Positions 51,169 to 58,958 of a DNA stretch of 64,000 nt are shown here, one piece after another (the first letter of the stretch is position 1; each line of letters begins with the position of its first letter). The position numbers were made by a program, and so were the translations under genes. The notes under the pieces were generated by a model that ran no database searches, was not told where the DNA came from, and saw nothing but the letters and a program-made list of their open reading frames with translations. Source of the stretch: CALGKJ01 sp049322695 (GTDB lineage: Bacteria > Bacillota > Clostridia > Lutisporales > Lutisporaceae); assembly GCA_049322695.1 (NCBI GenBank), contig JBMORW010000038.1, forward strand, positions 1-64,000. The letters run 5' to 3'.

Positions 51169-52196
51169 TATGCATCCCCTCCGATAAAATATTTCTTCGC
51201 TTGTTCGCTTGATTCGTTTCTGCTGTTTTTGAATATCAATCTGTAGTTTTCACCATAAACCTTCTCTATGGTTCCTACTCCGTTACTTCTGCTAAGGATT
51301 ATTATTCTTTCAAACAAATCCTTTCTAAGGCATTCCAATGTGCCTTTTCTCATAAAATCTTCAATATCATTTCCATGAATAGTGCTTATTACCTTGACAC
51401 CTGCATTTATTGCATCAATAATAGCTTCAGCATCTTCCTTCCGCCCGATTTCATCTGTTGCAATGATATCCGGGGACATTGATCTTATCATCATTATGAT
51501 ACCTTCAGCCTTTGGACAGCTGTCCATTACATCTGTCCTTATACCCAGATCATTTCTTGGCTTCCCGAAGCTGCAGGCTGCAATTTCATTTCTTTCATCC
51601 ACGAGACCGATTTTTTTACCCTTCAGATTATAGCCGGGCAGTCCATTGCTCAACTGTCTCACAATATCTCTCAGCAAGGTGGTTTTTCCGCATTGCGGAG
51701 GAGATATAATCAATGTATTGTATATACTGTCAGGAGATCTGATAATATATCCCATTACCTTGTCTGCTGCACCGATAATCTGCTTTGCTATCCTATAGTT
51801 AAGAAAAGATATGTCCTTGATAGTTCTGATCTTGTTACCGTCAAGTATCACTCTGCCGCATAAGCCGACTCTGTGCCCTCCCCCTACTGTTATATAACCG
51901 TTTTTTATTTCTTCCTCTACAGAATACAGTGAAAAATTGCTTATAAGCTGTACAGAGCTTCTTACATCTTCAGTCGTAACCAAGTACGGCTCTCCTCTGG
52001 AGCCGTCATAACAGCCAAATGCACAGATCAGGTACTCACTGCCTCCCCCGGCAGCAATTAAGGGACGTCCTACCCTCAGTCTTACCTCTTCAATATTTTC
52101 TTTTATATTTTCTGGTAGCTTCAATAGCATTGTACTGAGGTTATTGGGCATGTACTTTAAAATATCATGCAGGCTTCCTCTATTCATTTGATTCAC
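51168..52196 (-). CDS. spoIIIAA: Stage III sporulation protein AA (ATPase)
   Basis: 342 residues. The Walker A motif SPPQCGKTTLLRDIVR (165-180) and Walker B region PDIIATDEIGRKEDAEAI place it in the secretion ATPase family; the N-terminal domain has IEEVRLRVGRPL and GYITVGGGHRVGLCGRVI. It is the cytoplasmic motor of the SpoIIIA system. First gene of the operon; upstream terminators at about 52290 and 52340 insulate it, so its own promoter must lie at 52200-52290. CATATGTAT near 52235 could be a sigma-E-like -10, but this is weak. Confidence 0.96.
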   Translation of the reverse strand: MNQMNRGSLHDILKYMPNNLSTMLLKLPENIKENIEEVRLRVGRPLIAAGGGSEYLICAFGCYDGSRGEPYLVTTEDVRSSVQLISNFSLYSVEEEIKNGYITVGGGHRVGLCGRVILDGNKIRTIKDISFLNYRIAKQIIGAADKVMGYIIRSPDSIYNTLIISPPQCGKTTLLRDIVRQLSNGLPGYNLKGKKIGLVDERNEIAACSFGKPRNDLGIRTDVMDSCPKAEGIIMMIRSMSPDIIATDEIGRKEDAEAIIDAINAGVKVISTIHGNDIEDFMRKGTLECLRKDLFERIIILSRSNGVGTIEKVYGENYRLIFKNSRNESSEQAKKYFIGGDA

Positions 52197-52325
52197 TCCA
52201 CATCAAGTTAACAGTTCGTTCTCTTTATACATATGACAGCTTATCCCTAAAAATGCCGACGTACTTAAAAAAAGACATAATAAAAAGACGGTTAAACCGC
52301 CTCAGACTTATATATGGATTTTCAT

Positions 52326-52358
52326 AAAAAAAAGACCTTCGATAGCTCGAAAGTCTTT
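52326..52358 (-). terminator. Intrinsic terminator of the CD1247-type gene
   Basis: On the minus strand a 12-bp stem (AAAGACTTTCGA/TCGAAGGTCTTT with a G-U pair, 52331-52358, loop of 4) continues into TTTTTTTT. A second U-tailed hairpin (GGCGGTTTAACCGTC, about 52286-52301) follows. It ends efp-side transcription before spoIIIAA. Confidence 0.85.
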
Positions 52359-52369
52359 TGGTTTTTGGA

Positions 52370-52795
52370 TTAGTCTTCTTGCTCGTGTCCGTGACAGCAG
52401 CAGCAATCCTCTTCAAATTCAACCTCTATAGGCTCATGACAGTTAGGGCAAAGTACTTCCTCGCCGCTGTCTATAAGTTCTTCGTCAAGGTATACAAACT
52501 CTTTGCAATGTGGGCATTCTACTTCTATATAATCGTAGTCTTCGTCCTCATCCATGTCATAATCATCATCTTCGCCGAAAAGCTCGTCTTCTACAGTTGA
52601 GAGATCTTCATCCAGTGCTTCTACATACTCATCAAGCTCTACCTGTTGATCATTCAGCTCGTTGATTGCATCCGCAAAATCAGCCAGCACTTCGATGATG
52701 TTGTTAAACAGCTTGCCCTTGTCTGAAGTTTCATCAATCTTCATACCTTCAGCAAGTCCTCTAAGATAAGCTATTCTTTCGTATAAGTATTCCAC
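52370..52795 (-). CDS. CD1247-type acidic zinc-ribbon protein
   Basis: 141 residues. The N-terminal helical segment MEYLYERIAYLRGLAEGMKI (1-20) is the CD1247 N-terminal domain signature. A strongly acidic middle (EDELFGEDDDYDMDEDEDYD) leads to a zinc ribbon CPHCKEFVYLDEEL..CPNCHEP. The tail CCCCHGH is Cys/His-rich and could bind a second metal. No enzymatic motif is seen. Common beside efp and spoIIIA in Clostridia; function unknown. Confidence 0.85.
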   Translation of the reverse strand: MEYLYERIAYLRGLAEGMKIDETSDKGKLFNNIIEVLADFADAINELNDQQVELDEYVEALDEDLSTVEDELFGEDDDYDMDEDEDYDYIEVECPHCKEFVYLDEELIDSGEEVLCPNCHEPIEVEFEEDCCCCHGHEQED

Positions 52796-52909
52796 GTTTC
52801 TTCCTCCTTTATAGTTGGTTTTGTTCCTGTTGCTCTTAATATTCTGTCCATACTATAGAATGATATTCATCAAGCATCGTTGAAAATGCTTGCTTGATGC
52901 ATAAAGTGA

Positions 52910-53467
52910 CTATGCTCTTTCCATGTATTCTCCGGTTCTTGTATCTACTCTGATTCTGTCTCCAATGTTAACAAACAGAGGAACGTTGACAACCGCACCT
53001 GTTTCAAGGGTAGCTGGCTTAGTAGCTCCTGTTGCAGTATCACCCTTGAAGCCCGGCTCTGTATGAGTAACCTCAAGCTCAACAAAATTTTGTGCTTCTA
53101 CTGAGAAAGCTTCCCCCTTGTAGAATCTGATAGTAGCATTGTCATTTGGCTTCAGGTACTGTATCGCATCCTCAACCTGGCTGTGATTCAACGGTATTTG
53201 CTCATAGGTTTCATTATCCATGAAGTAATATAAACCGCCATCCTCATACAGATACTGCATATCTTTTCTTTCAATGTGAGCCGGCGGAAATTTATCTGAT
53301 GGATTAAAAGATCTTTCTGTAACAGCACCGGATATAATATTCTTTATCTTAGTTCTTACAAATGCAGCGCCCTTTCCAGGTTTAACATGCTGGAAATCTA
53401 CAACAGTATATATTTGTCCATCCATTTCAAATGTTAAGCCCTTCCTGAAATCACTAGCTGAAATCAT
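52910..53467 (-). CDS. efp: Translation elongation factor P
   Basis: 185 residues from the ATG at 53467 (GGAGGG upstream). KOW-like N-terminal domain with HVKPGKGAAFVRTKIKN (27-43; Lys32 at the tip loop), then two OB domains (KPNDNATIRFYKGEAFSVEA; VNIGDRIRVDTRTGEYMER). EF-P binds the ribosome and relieves stalling at polyproline. The tip is Lys as in other Firmicutes; modification enzymes are not in the window. Between aroQ and the CD1247 gene. Confidence 0.97.
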   Translation of the reverse strand: MISASDFRKGLTFEMDGQIYTVVDFQHVKPGKGAAFVRTKIKNIISGAVTERSFNPSDKFPPAHIERKDMQYLYEDGGLYYFMDNETYEQIPLNHSQVEDAIQYLKPNDNATIRFYKGEAFSVEAQNFVELEVTHTEPGFKGDTATGATKPATLETGAVVNVPLFVNIGDRIRVDTRTGEYMERA

Positions 53468-53590
53468 TAAAAATCCCTCCATAATCATTTGATTTATATT
53501 ATTACTTATATAAAAGCTTTTTATGTTAGAATACAGCCAATAAAACCATTTCTAAACAATATCCATTATATACATAACTAAAATGAAGTG

Positions 53591-54043
53591 TCAAGAATTC
53601 TCATTTTTATTATCTAAATGTTTCAAGAGCGCGTGCAAGGCAAGTATGTATCCATAGTGCCCAAAACCGCATATCTGTCCCATGCAAACAGAGCTTATTA
53701 CCGAGTGTCTTCTGAACTCTTCCCTTGCATATATATTGGATAGATGTACCTCTACACAGGGCAGAGATACTGACTCCACTGCGTCTCTAATTGCAATACT
53801 GTAATGACTGTAAGCACCTGGATTGATTATTATACCGTCACAGCTTCCAAAAGCGCTATGTATTTTGTCAATAAGCTCACCTTCAGAATTTGATTGATAA
53901 TGCTCAACTTCTATTCCATGCTTCTGTGCTTCTGTATTTACAGCTTCGCATATATCCTTCAGGCTCATACTGCCGTATATACTTTTATTCCTTATGCCCA
54001 GCATATTGAGATTTGGTCCGTTTATAACCATTATCTTAAGCAT
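53591..54043 (-). CDS. aroQ: Type II 3-dehydroquinate dehydratase
   Basis: 150 residues. VINGPNLNMLGIRNKSIYGS (6-25, catalytic Arg and Tyr), SNSEGELIDKIHSA, IINPGAYSHYSIAIRDA (76-92) and VEVHLSNIYAREEFRRHSV with the catalytic His. It dehydrates 3-dehydroquinate in the shikimate pathway; AroK further upstream acts two steps later. The efp-aroQ neighbourhood matches Bacillus yqhS. Confidence 0.95.
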   Translation of the reverse strand: MLKIMVINGPNLNMLGIRNKSIYGSMSLKDICEAVNTEAQKHGIEVEHYQSNSEGELIDKIHSAFGSCDGIIINPGAYSHYSIAIRDAVESVSLPCVEVHLSNIYAREEFRRHSVISSVCMGQICGFGHYGYILALHALLKHLDNKNENS

Positions 54044-54181
54044 TCATACCAGCTCCGTTTAGTTCTTTTATATGGATATATTAACATATATTTGCTGCTG
54101 TGAACAGGCAAATGCCTCCATATGTTGAAATTTAATGTCAACTATACATGTCTATCATATTGAGCGCAATGCATCAAAAGC

Positions 54182-54688
54182 TTACATATAATTCTCCCGC
54201 AGCTGCTGCACTATTTCCTCTGCCAGCTGCAGTATGTCCTTATCCTTGACCTCTATTACGACATCTGCTTTCAAGTATGTACTCAACCTGCTATTGTACA
54301 GCTTTTCAGTTTTCTCTACGTCTAATACTGCTCCAAGAAGTGGTCGGTAGCTGCTCTTAACATTTCTCAATATATTTTCTATAGAAGCATATAAAAATAC
54401 TGTAATGCCAATGGCTTTCAGCAGCTCAAAATTATTGTGGTACATCACTGCACCACCTCCAACGGAAATAACTGCTTTTTTTATACCCCTTAGGTCCTTT
54501 ATGACCTGGTTTTCAAGCTGCCGGAAAGCTGTTTCACCTTGCTGCTCAAACATCTCCTTTATTGATATTCCGGCTTTTTCTTCAATAAGTACATCAGTAT
54601 CATAAAAATCATAGCAAAGCAGCTTTGCCAGCCTCTTTCCAACAGAGGTCTTTCCGGCTCCCATAAATCCAATAAGTATTATATTCAT
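54182..54688 (-). CDS. aroK: Shikimate kinase
   Basis: 168 residues from the ATG at 54688, eight bases after the ComFB-like stop; the longer TTG start is improbable. The P-loop is GFMGAGKTSVGKRLAKLL (7-24), and DTDVLIEEKAGISIKEMF and VISVGGGAVMYHNNFELLKA complete the family motifs. It phosphorylates shikimate with ATP. No strong ribosome site is seen, consistent with translational coupling to the ComFB-like gene. Confidence 0.93.
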   Translation of the reverse strand: MNIILIGFMGAGKTSVGKRLAKLLCYDFYDTDVLIEEKAGISIKEMFEQQGETAFRQLENQVIKDLRGIKKAVISVGGGAVMYHNNFELLKAIGITVFLYASIENILRNVKSSYRPLLGAVLDVEKTEKLYNSRLSTYLKADVVIEVKDKDILQLAEEIVQQLRENYM

Positions 54689-54695
54689 ATTTCTG

Positions 54696-54962
54696 CTAGT
54701 GCTTTGGGTTCTTGCTGACAAAAACCGCTGCCTTTATTATTGCAGTTTCAACATCCACCTCAAATTGGTTTTCAAGCTCTCTTATTTTGGTAAAAAGCTC
54801 TCCCTTCTCTGTTACCACATACTTTGCAGGCAGGTCATTCAGAGCAATGGCCATAATATCAAGCCTGCATTTTTCGCAGTCGCATATATTCATAAGCTTC
54901 AGCAGTGAATCTATCTTATGCATCACTATGTCTTCCATATAGTTTTTCAGTTTGAACATCAT
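54696..54962 (-). CDS. ComFB-like late competence development protein
   Basis: 88 residues. KLKNYMEDIVMHKIDSLLKL (4-23) and CDCEKCRLDIMAIALNDLPA (28-47) are signatures of the ComFB family, including the paired cysteines. AGGAGG precedes the ATG at 54962. ComFB is encoded with competence helicase ComFA in Bacillus, but its role is undefined; in cyanobacteria ComFB-domain proteins bind cyclic dinucleotides. Here it lies between the pilus-like operon and aroK, the same neighbourhood as Bacillus comG/aroK. Confidence 0.8.
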   Translation of the reverse strand: MMFKLKNYMEDIVMHKIDSLLKLMNICDCEKCRLDIMAIALNDLPAKYVVTEKGELFTKIRELENQFEVDVETAIIKAAVFVSKNPKH

Positions 54963-55034
54963 TAACCCTCCTAATATTCTAATAGCTTATACATTATCAT
55001 TTGAACTATTCAACATAACAAGCAAAAATCCTGC

Positions 55035-55060
55035 AAAAAAGGAATCGGTTATCCGATTCC
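55035..55060 (-). terminator. Intrinsic terminator of the pilus-like operon
   Basis: On the minus strand GGAATCGG-ATAA-CCGATTCC (55060-55041) is followed by TTTTTTGC, 9 bp past the stop at 55070. Confidence 0.85.
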
Positions 55061-55069
55061 TTTAATAAA

Positions 55070-57157
55070 TCATGTAATTTCAGGAAGTTCTACTACATCA
55101 ACCTGTAAGGATTGATCAGAGCCCACCATTCTGAGCCTGTAGCTGTCTATCGGAAGAGTATCGCTTACGGTAAGGCGTATCTTTATTTTATATTCCTGTC
55201 CCGCCGTCAGGGCTTCATTGGAGCTGAGTATGAACTGCTTTGTACCATCACCGGAGGGTAGCATAGTGTACGTTATGTTATTATCGCCTGTAACACTTCT
55301 TATTGTAATTGCGCTATAAAGCTCCAAAGAACGGTCAATGTCGTCCATAACGTTCATATCCTCTGCCTCAAATGCTGCTACAAGTTTTCCATCCGCATTC
55401 GGTTTGATAACAAGATAGAACTCGAAGGTTCCGCCCTGAATTACCGAAAGCTTATCATCGTTTACGGGGTTATCAGGGTTTTTTGTCAGGTCTGCACTTT
55501 GTAGCATTTCCTGTTCTGTAAGCTTGTAAATATTATTCACTTCCATTGACACAGTACCTTCATTTCCTGCCGCGTCCCTGAATACGAAGGTGGCAGTACC
55601 GTTTTCTGTAAAAGTAAGTGCAGTTGATCCGTCTACAGGATCTATTACAGTCACTGGTTCAGACAGATTGGTCAAAGCTGCCGTTACGCTTCCTGTTGTT
55701 GCTCCTGCCGGACTAAGTATTATCTCACCTGTCGGTGCTGTTTTATCTATGTTATTCACTTCTGCAGTTATGCTGCCAGTATTTCCTGCTGCATCACTAT
55801 ATTCAAATGTAAAGCTGCCGTTCTCAGTGAAAGTATAGGTGCTGCTTCCGCTGTTATTTGTTACTGCTGCTGTTCCACTTGCATCTGTCAGTAATACTGT
55901 TACAGTAACATTTTGATTGGTGGGCTCGGTAGTACTGTAGCTTAAGCTTGCAGTTGGAGCAATCTTATCTATATTATTAACAGTAGCTGTTGCCGTACCT
56001 GTATTGCCCACATCATCCACAAACGTGAAAGTAAAGCTTCCATTCTCGGTAAATGTATAAGTAAAGCTTCCATTGTTGTTTGTTACCGTAACATTCTCGG
56101 AAGGCACCAAGGTAGCAACCACATTAGAATTGGTAGGATTTGTTGTATTGTATTCTATATCAGCGGTAGGTGCAGCGTTATCGATGTTTGTTATTGTATA
56201 TTGCGCTTCCATCTTAAAGCCCAGCCAGTCATAGCATCTTACATATATTGTTGTGTTTTCGTTCACTGTAAAAGGTCCGTCATAGGTAGTCCACGTACCG
56301 TCCTGACCTATTTTATACTGTTTGTTCTTGGCTCCGCTGAAAAAACCTAAAGTAACAGTCACTTCAGGTACTTTCAGTACCTTCTCGCTGACACTTATGG
56401 TAATAGGACTCAGTACTGATATAACTTTATCAAAGGTAAATGTCTGATCATCGTAGGTTACCGTCAAACGTACGGTAACATCCCCTCCGTCTCCTATAGG
56501 TGTTATTATTATAGGCTGCAGCCATGGTATATAATCAACAAACTCTGCCTTATCACTGCCGCTTATTATCTCCCAGTCAAAGCTGCCAAAATACAAGTCT
56601 AGTGACATATCAGGCAGCAATACGTAGCAATACTTGTCTATAAAAGGATCATAATAGCCGGTAACCAGAATATCATATATCTCTAATGTAGGAATATTAC
56701 AAGCCTCTATTTTTTTGCCCTTTTCTGATATATACTGCTCCCCATTATAGCCGTATATTTGCACAAATATTCTGTTTGCATCGGAAGGTACTACTATGTC
56801 TTCTATTGTATATTTAGTGATATTATGTTTATTTACCTCAACAGTCTGCCATTGGCTCGGGTAGTTGCCTGCTCCGGCACCATTACCCTTTGCAAAACCG
56901 TATTTGATGGTGGTAAATCCGTCACTGTCGTCAAAATTATTGGTTACTACCATATCTACATAGGTTTTTCCTCCGGTAACCTTGTAGTTTATGAGCTCAA
57001 CCCACCTGTCAAGTTCTTTGTTCTTATTGCTGTATACTGTATCATCATTATTGTTTTTATTCTTTTTGTCTGCAAATGCAAACATTGTCATAGACAGCAA
57101 AAGTACTATAACAAGAATGATAGCAGTAACAGCTTTAAGTCTTAATTTACCTTTCAT
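55070..57157 (-). CDS. Secreted protein with three tandem Ig-like repeats
   Basis: 695 residues with a signal peptide (about 1-29, ending MTMFAFA). Region 40-320 is beta-rich and unrecognised. Three tandem Ig-like units of about 70-75 residues follow (about 325-394, 395-468, 469-541), each opening NID..APT and containing TFTENGSFTF and D..GNTG motifs. The last 150 residues (LTKNPDNPVNDDKLSVIQGG onward) resemble a cohesin-like or pilus-associated beta domain. No sortase LPXTG signal. It follows an SLH gene and pilin genes, so a role as a surface adhesin or filament-associated protein is likely. Confidence 0.7.
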   Translation of the reverse strand: MKGKLRLKAVTAIILVIVLLLSMTMFAFADKKNKNNNDDTVYSNKNKELDRWVELINYKVTGGKTYVDMVVTNNFDDSDGFTTIKYGFAKGNGAGAGNYPSQWQTVEVNKHNITKYTIEDIVVPSDANRIFVQIYGYNGEQYISEKGKKIEACNIPTLEIYDILVTGYYDPFIDKYCYVLLPDMSLDLYFGSFDWEIISGSDKAEFVDYIPWLQPIIITPIGDGGDVTVRLTVTYDDQTFTFDKVISVLSPITISVSEKVLKVPEVTVTLGFFSGAKNKQYKIGQDGTWTTYDGPFTVNENTTIYVRCYDWLGFKMEAQYTITNIDNAAPTADIEYNTTNPTNSNVVATLVPSENVTVTNNNGSFTYTFTENGSFTFTFVDDVGNTGTATATVNNIDKIAPTASLSYSTTEPTNQNVTVTVLLTDASGTAAVTNNSGSSTYTFTENGSFTFEYSDAAGNTGSITAEVNNIDKTAPTGEIILSPAGATTGSVTAALTNLSEPVTVIDPVDGSTALTFTENGTATFVFRDAAGNEGTVSMEVNNIYKLTEQEMLQSADLTKNPDNPVNDDKLSVIQGGTFEFYLVIKPNADGKLVAAFEAEDMNVMDDIDRSLELYSAITIRSVTGDNNITYTMLPSGDGTKQFILSSNEALTAGQEYKIKIRLTVSDTLPIDSYRLRMVGSDQSLQVDVVELPEIT

Positions 57158-57176
57158 TATAAAATCCCCCCATTCC

Positions 57177-58220
57177 TTAGTACTCTTCGAAGTATAGAAT
57201 GAAAGAGTCTACTCCGTCCGGGTTAGGTCTGACGTAGCCATTCATAATATACTTTTCTTCCGACAGTTCATAAAATCCCATTTCGCCACTCTCAACTGCC
57301 ATATCCAGATTGTCTTCAAATACACTCCAAAGCTTGTTTGGATATTTTGTAGTATAAGACAGTTCTTTAACCACTACTCTCATGTCTGAGCTATCAGGCT
57401 TCTTGGTATCAACCATGATTTTCAATTTTCCGTCGTTCTTGACAGCCGTAATGAAATATCCGTTTTCCGTTGACCTAAGCGACAGCTTGTCCTTAGTCAT
57501 TTCTATAACATCAAACTCTATTGCTTCATCTATATAAAATACTATATCATCAAGTGCTGTGGGGTCACCAAGCCCGTCAATCAGCCTCCATGCCGCGGCT
57601 AGTCTGTATATCAGCATTATTGCTTGCTCTCTGGTTGAATAACCCTGAGGATCAATCATATTTCCGCCTACTCCTCTTTGTATACCGTTTTCGTAGCAGA
57701 AATTGACATCATCCCTGGCCCAGTCTTCAAGCTTCGTATTGTCTTCAAAATCATAATATTTTACAGGCTTCAGATTTGCAGCAGGATACATGGAGCGTAC
57801 CAGATTCACTATTAGAGTAGCAATTTCCTGCCTGGTAATCTTGTTCTCCGGTTTGAAGGTCCCGTCAGGGTATCCTCCTACCACACCTGCATTATATGCT
57901 TTCAGTATAGTATTCTCATAAAAATCACCTGATATATCTGGAAATGGCTTATCATTTGTAACCTGTACACTAAAACCTGCCATACCAAATAACCTCATGG
58001 CCAAAGCAGCATACTCGTTCCTCATTATGGGTGACTTATAGTCGGATTGCAGCTCCTCAGGAACGAGTCCCGCAGCCAAGGCTGCATTGACCTCTTCCAC
58101 AGCCCAGGAGCTCATATCACCGCTGTCGGCAAAGAAAAAGGTTGATAATATACCCAGTATAAATGCTATTATTATGAGTATGCTTATTACCTTAAATAAG
58201 AATCTATATCTACTATCCAT
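57177..58220 (-). CDS. SLH-domain surface protein
   Basis: 347 residues. A membrane anchor or uncleaved signal (VISILIIIAFILGILSTFFF, 11-30) is followed by three S-layer homology units: about 35-80, 90-140 (FPDISGDFYENTILKAYNAG, GGYPDGTFKPENKITRQEIA) and 152-212 (DWARDDVNFCYENGIQRGVG..TREQAIMLIYRLA). SLH domains bind pyruvylated secondary cell-wall polymer. The 135-residue C-terminal part is unrecognised. It lies between a prepilin gene and the Ig-repeat gene, suggesting that it ties the system to the cell wall. Confidence 0.85.
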   Translation of the reverse strand: MDSRYRFLFKVISILIIIAFILGILSTFFFADSGDMSSWAVEEVNAALAAGLVPEELQSDYKSPIMRNEYAALAMRLFGMAGFSVQVTNDKPFPDISGDFYENTILKAYNAGVVGGYPDGTFKPENKITRQEIATLIVNLVRSMYPAANLKPVKYYDFEDNTKLEDWARDDVNFCYENGIQRGVGGNMIDPQGYSTREQAIMLIYRLAAAWRLIDGLGDPTALDDIVFYIDEAIEFDVIEMTKDKLSLRSTENGYFITAVKNDGKLKIMVDTKKPDSSDMRVVVKELSYTTKYPNKLWSVFEDNLDMAVESGEMGFYELSEEKYIMNGYVRPNPDGVDSFILYFEEY

Positions 58221-58360
58221 CGAGCACCTCGTAATTAATATTCATTAATTGTAATTACTATTTGTAGAGCATATTTCTTCTGATTATATTATAATACTTA
58301 TATGGCGCATATACAATAGTCTGAATATTTAGATACTTATATAAGCATCATATTTAAGTA

Positions 58361-58921
58361 TTATTGTGTGTTATAGTTTCTGAAGTAAATGTCGTTGGTA
58401 ATTTCTGATAAGGAGTCTTTTTTGCTGCTGCTTATTGATATTCTAATACCCCTGCAGCTGGAAAACTGTCCCTGCAGCGGCTCAATTTCAATACTGTCAA
58501 TATAGCTTGCATTATCGGCTGGAGCTATATGATTCGGGTCAGTGCTTTCAGCAAAGCAAAAATCCATGATACCGTCTCCGTCAGCATCCTTATGCTCATA
58601 AATAAGATAATTGGCATCAACTATATTGTATATTACTATTCTGCTGATACTGACACTGACGCTGCTGTTCAGGTTTACCACAGCACCTGCGGAATCGTTA
58701 ATGCTGTAAATACTCTTGGCTTCTATAGCCTTTTCAGTAAAATATGTCATTGCTATCTGCACCTGCGACTGGGTTTCTATCTCATTGTCAGCTCTGAAGA
58801 AGGTTTTGAAATTTATGAAGAAAAAACTTCCTATAGGTATCATTATCATTACGATCAATGCCACAACCAACATCAGCTCAATAAGGCTGTAGCCCTTATC
58901 CCTCATATACTTGTATCTCAT
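58361..58921 (-). CDS. Type IV prepilin-like protein
   Basis: 186 residues. The prepilin peptidase site is RDKG|YSLIELMLVVALIVMIMI (cleavage after Gly10, Glu at mature +5), followed by the hydrophobic assembly helix. The C-terminal domain contains DADGDGIMDFCFAES, which might bind calcium, and two Cys. It is probably a minor pseudopilin. Start at 58921 with GGGGGGAGG upstream, or at the Met of MRDKG. Confidence 0.88.
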   Translation of the reverse strand: MRYKYMRDKGYSLIELMLVVALIVMIMIPIGSFFFINFKTFFRADNEIETQSQVQIAMTYFTEKAIEAKSIYSINDSAGAVVNLNSSVSVSISRIVIYNIVDANYLIYEHKDADGDGIMDFCFAESTDPNHIAPADNASYIDSIEIEPLQGQFSSCRGIRISISSSKKDSLSEITNDIYFRNYNTQ

Positions 58922-58958
58922 AACCTCCCCCCTTATTGCAGAGAACGAGCTAAGACTG

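Noticed and set aside
52203..52220. LexA-like CGAAC site upstream of spoIIIAA
   Set aside because: Only the left half (CGAAC) is present without the matching GTTCG at the right distance.
52225..52422. 65-residue open frame on the minus strand between the CD1247-type gene and spoIIIAA
   Set aside because: It overlaps the 3' end of the CD1247-type gene and two terminator hairpins, has no ribosome site and has shadow-frame composition.
52871..52900. Inverted repeat CATCAAGCA/TGCTTGATG downstream of efp
   Set aside because: No U-run on either strand; could be a weak terminator, but evidence is insufficient.
55540..56200. DNA of the three Ig-like repeats considered as a non-coding tandem repeat
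   Set aside because: The repetition is at protein level inside a single open reading frame.
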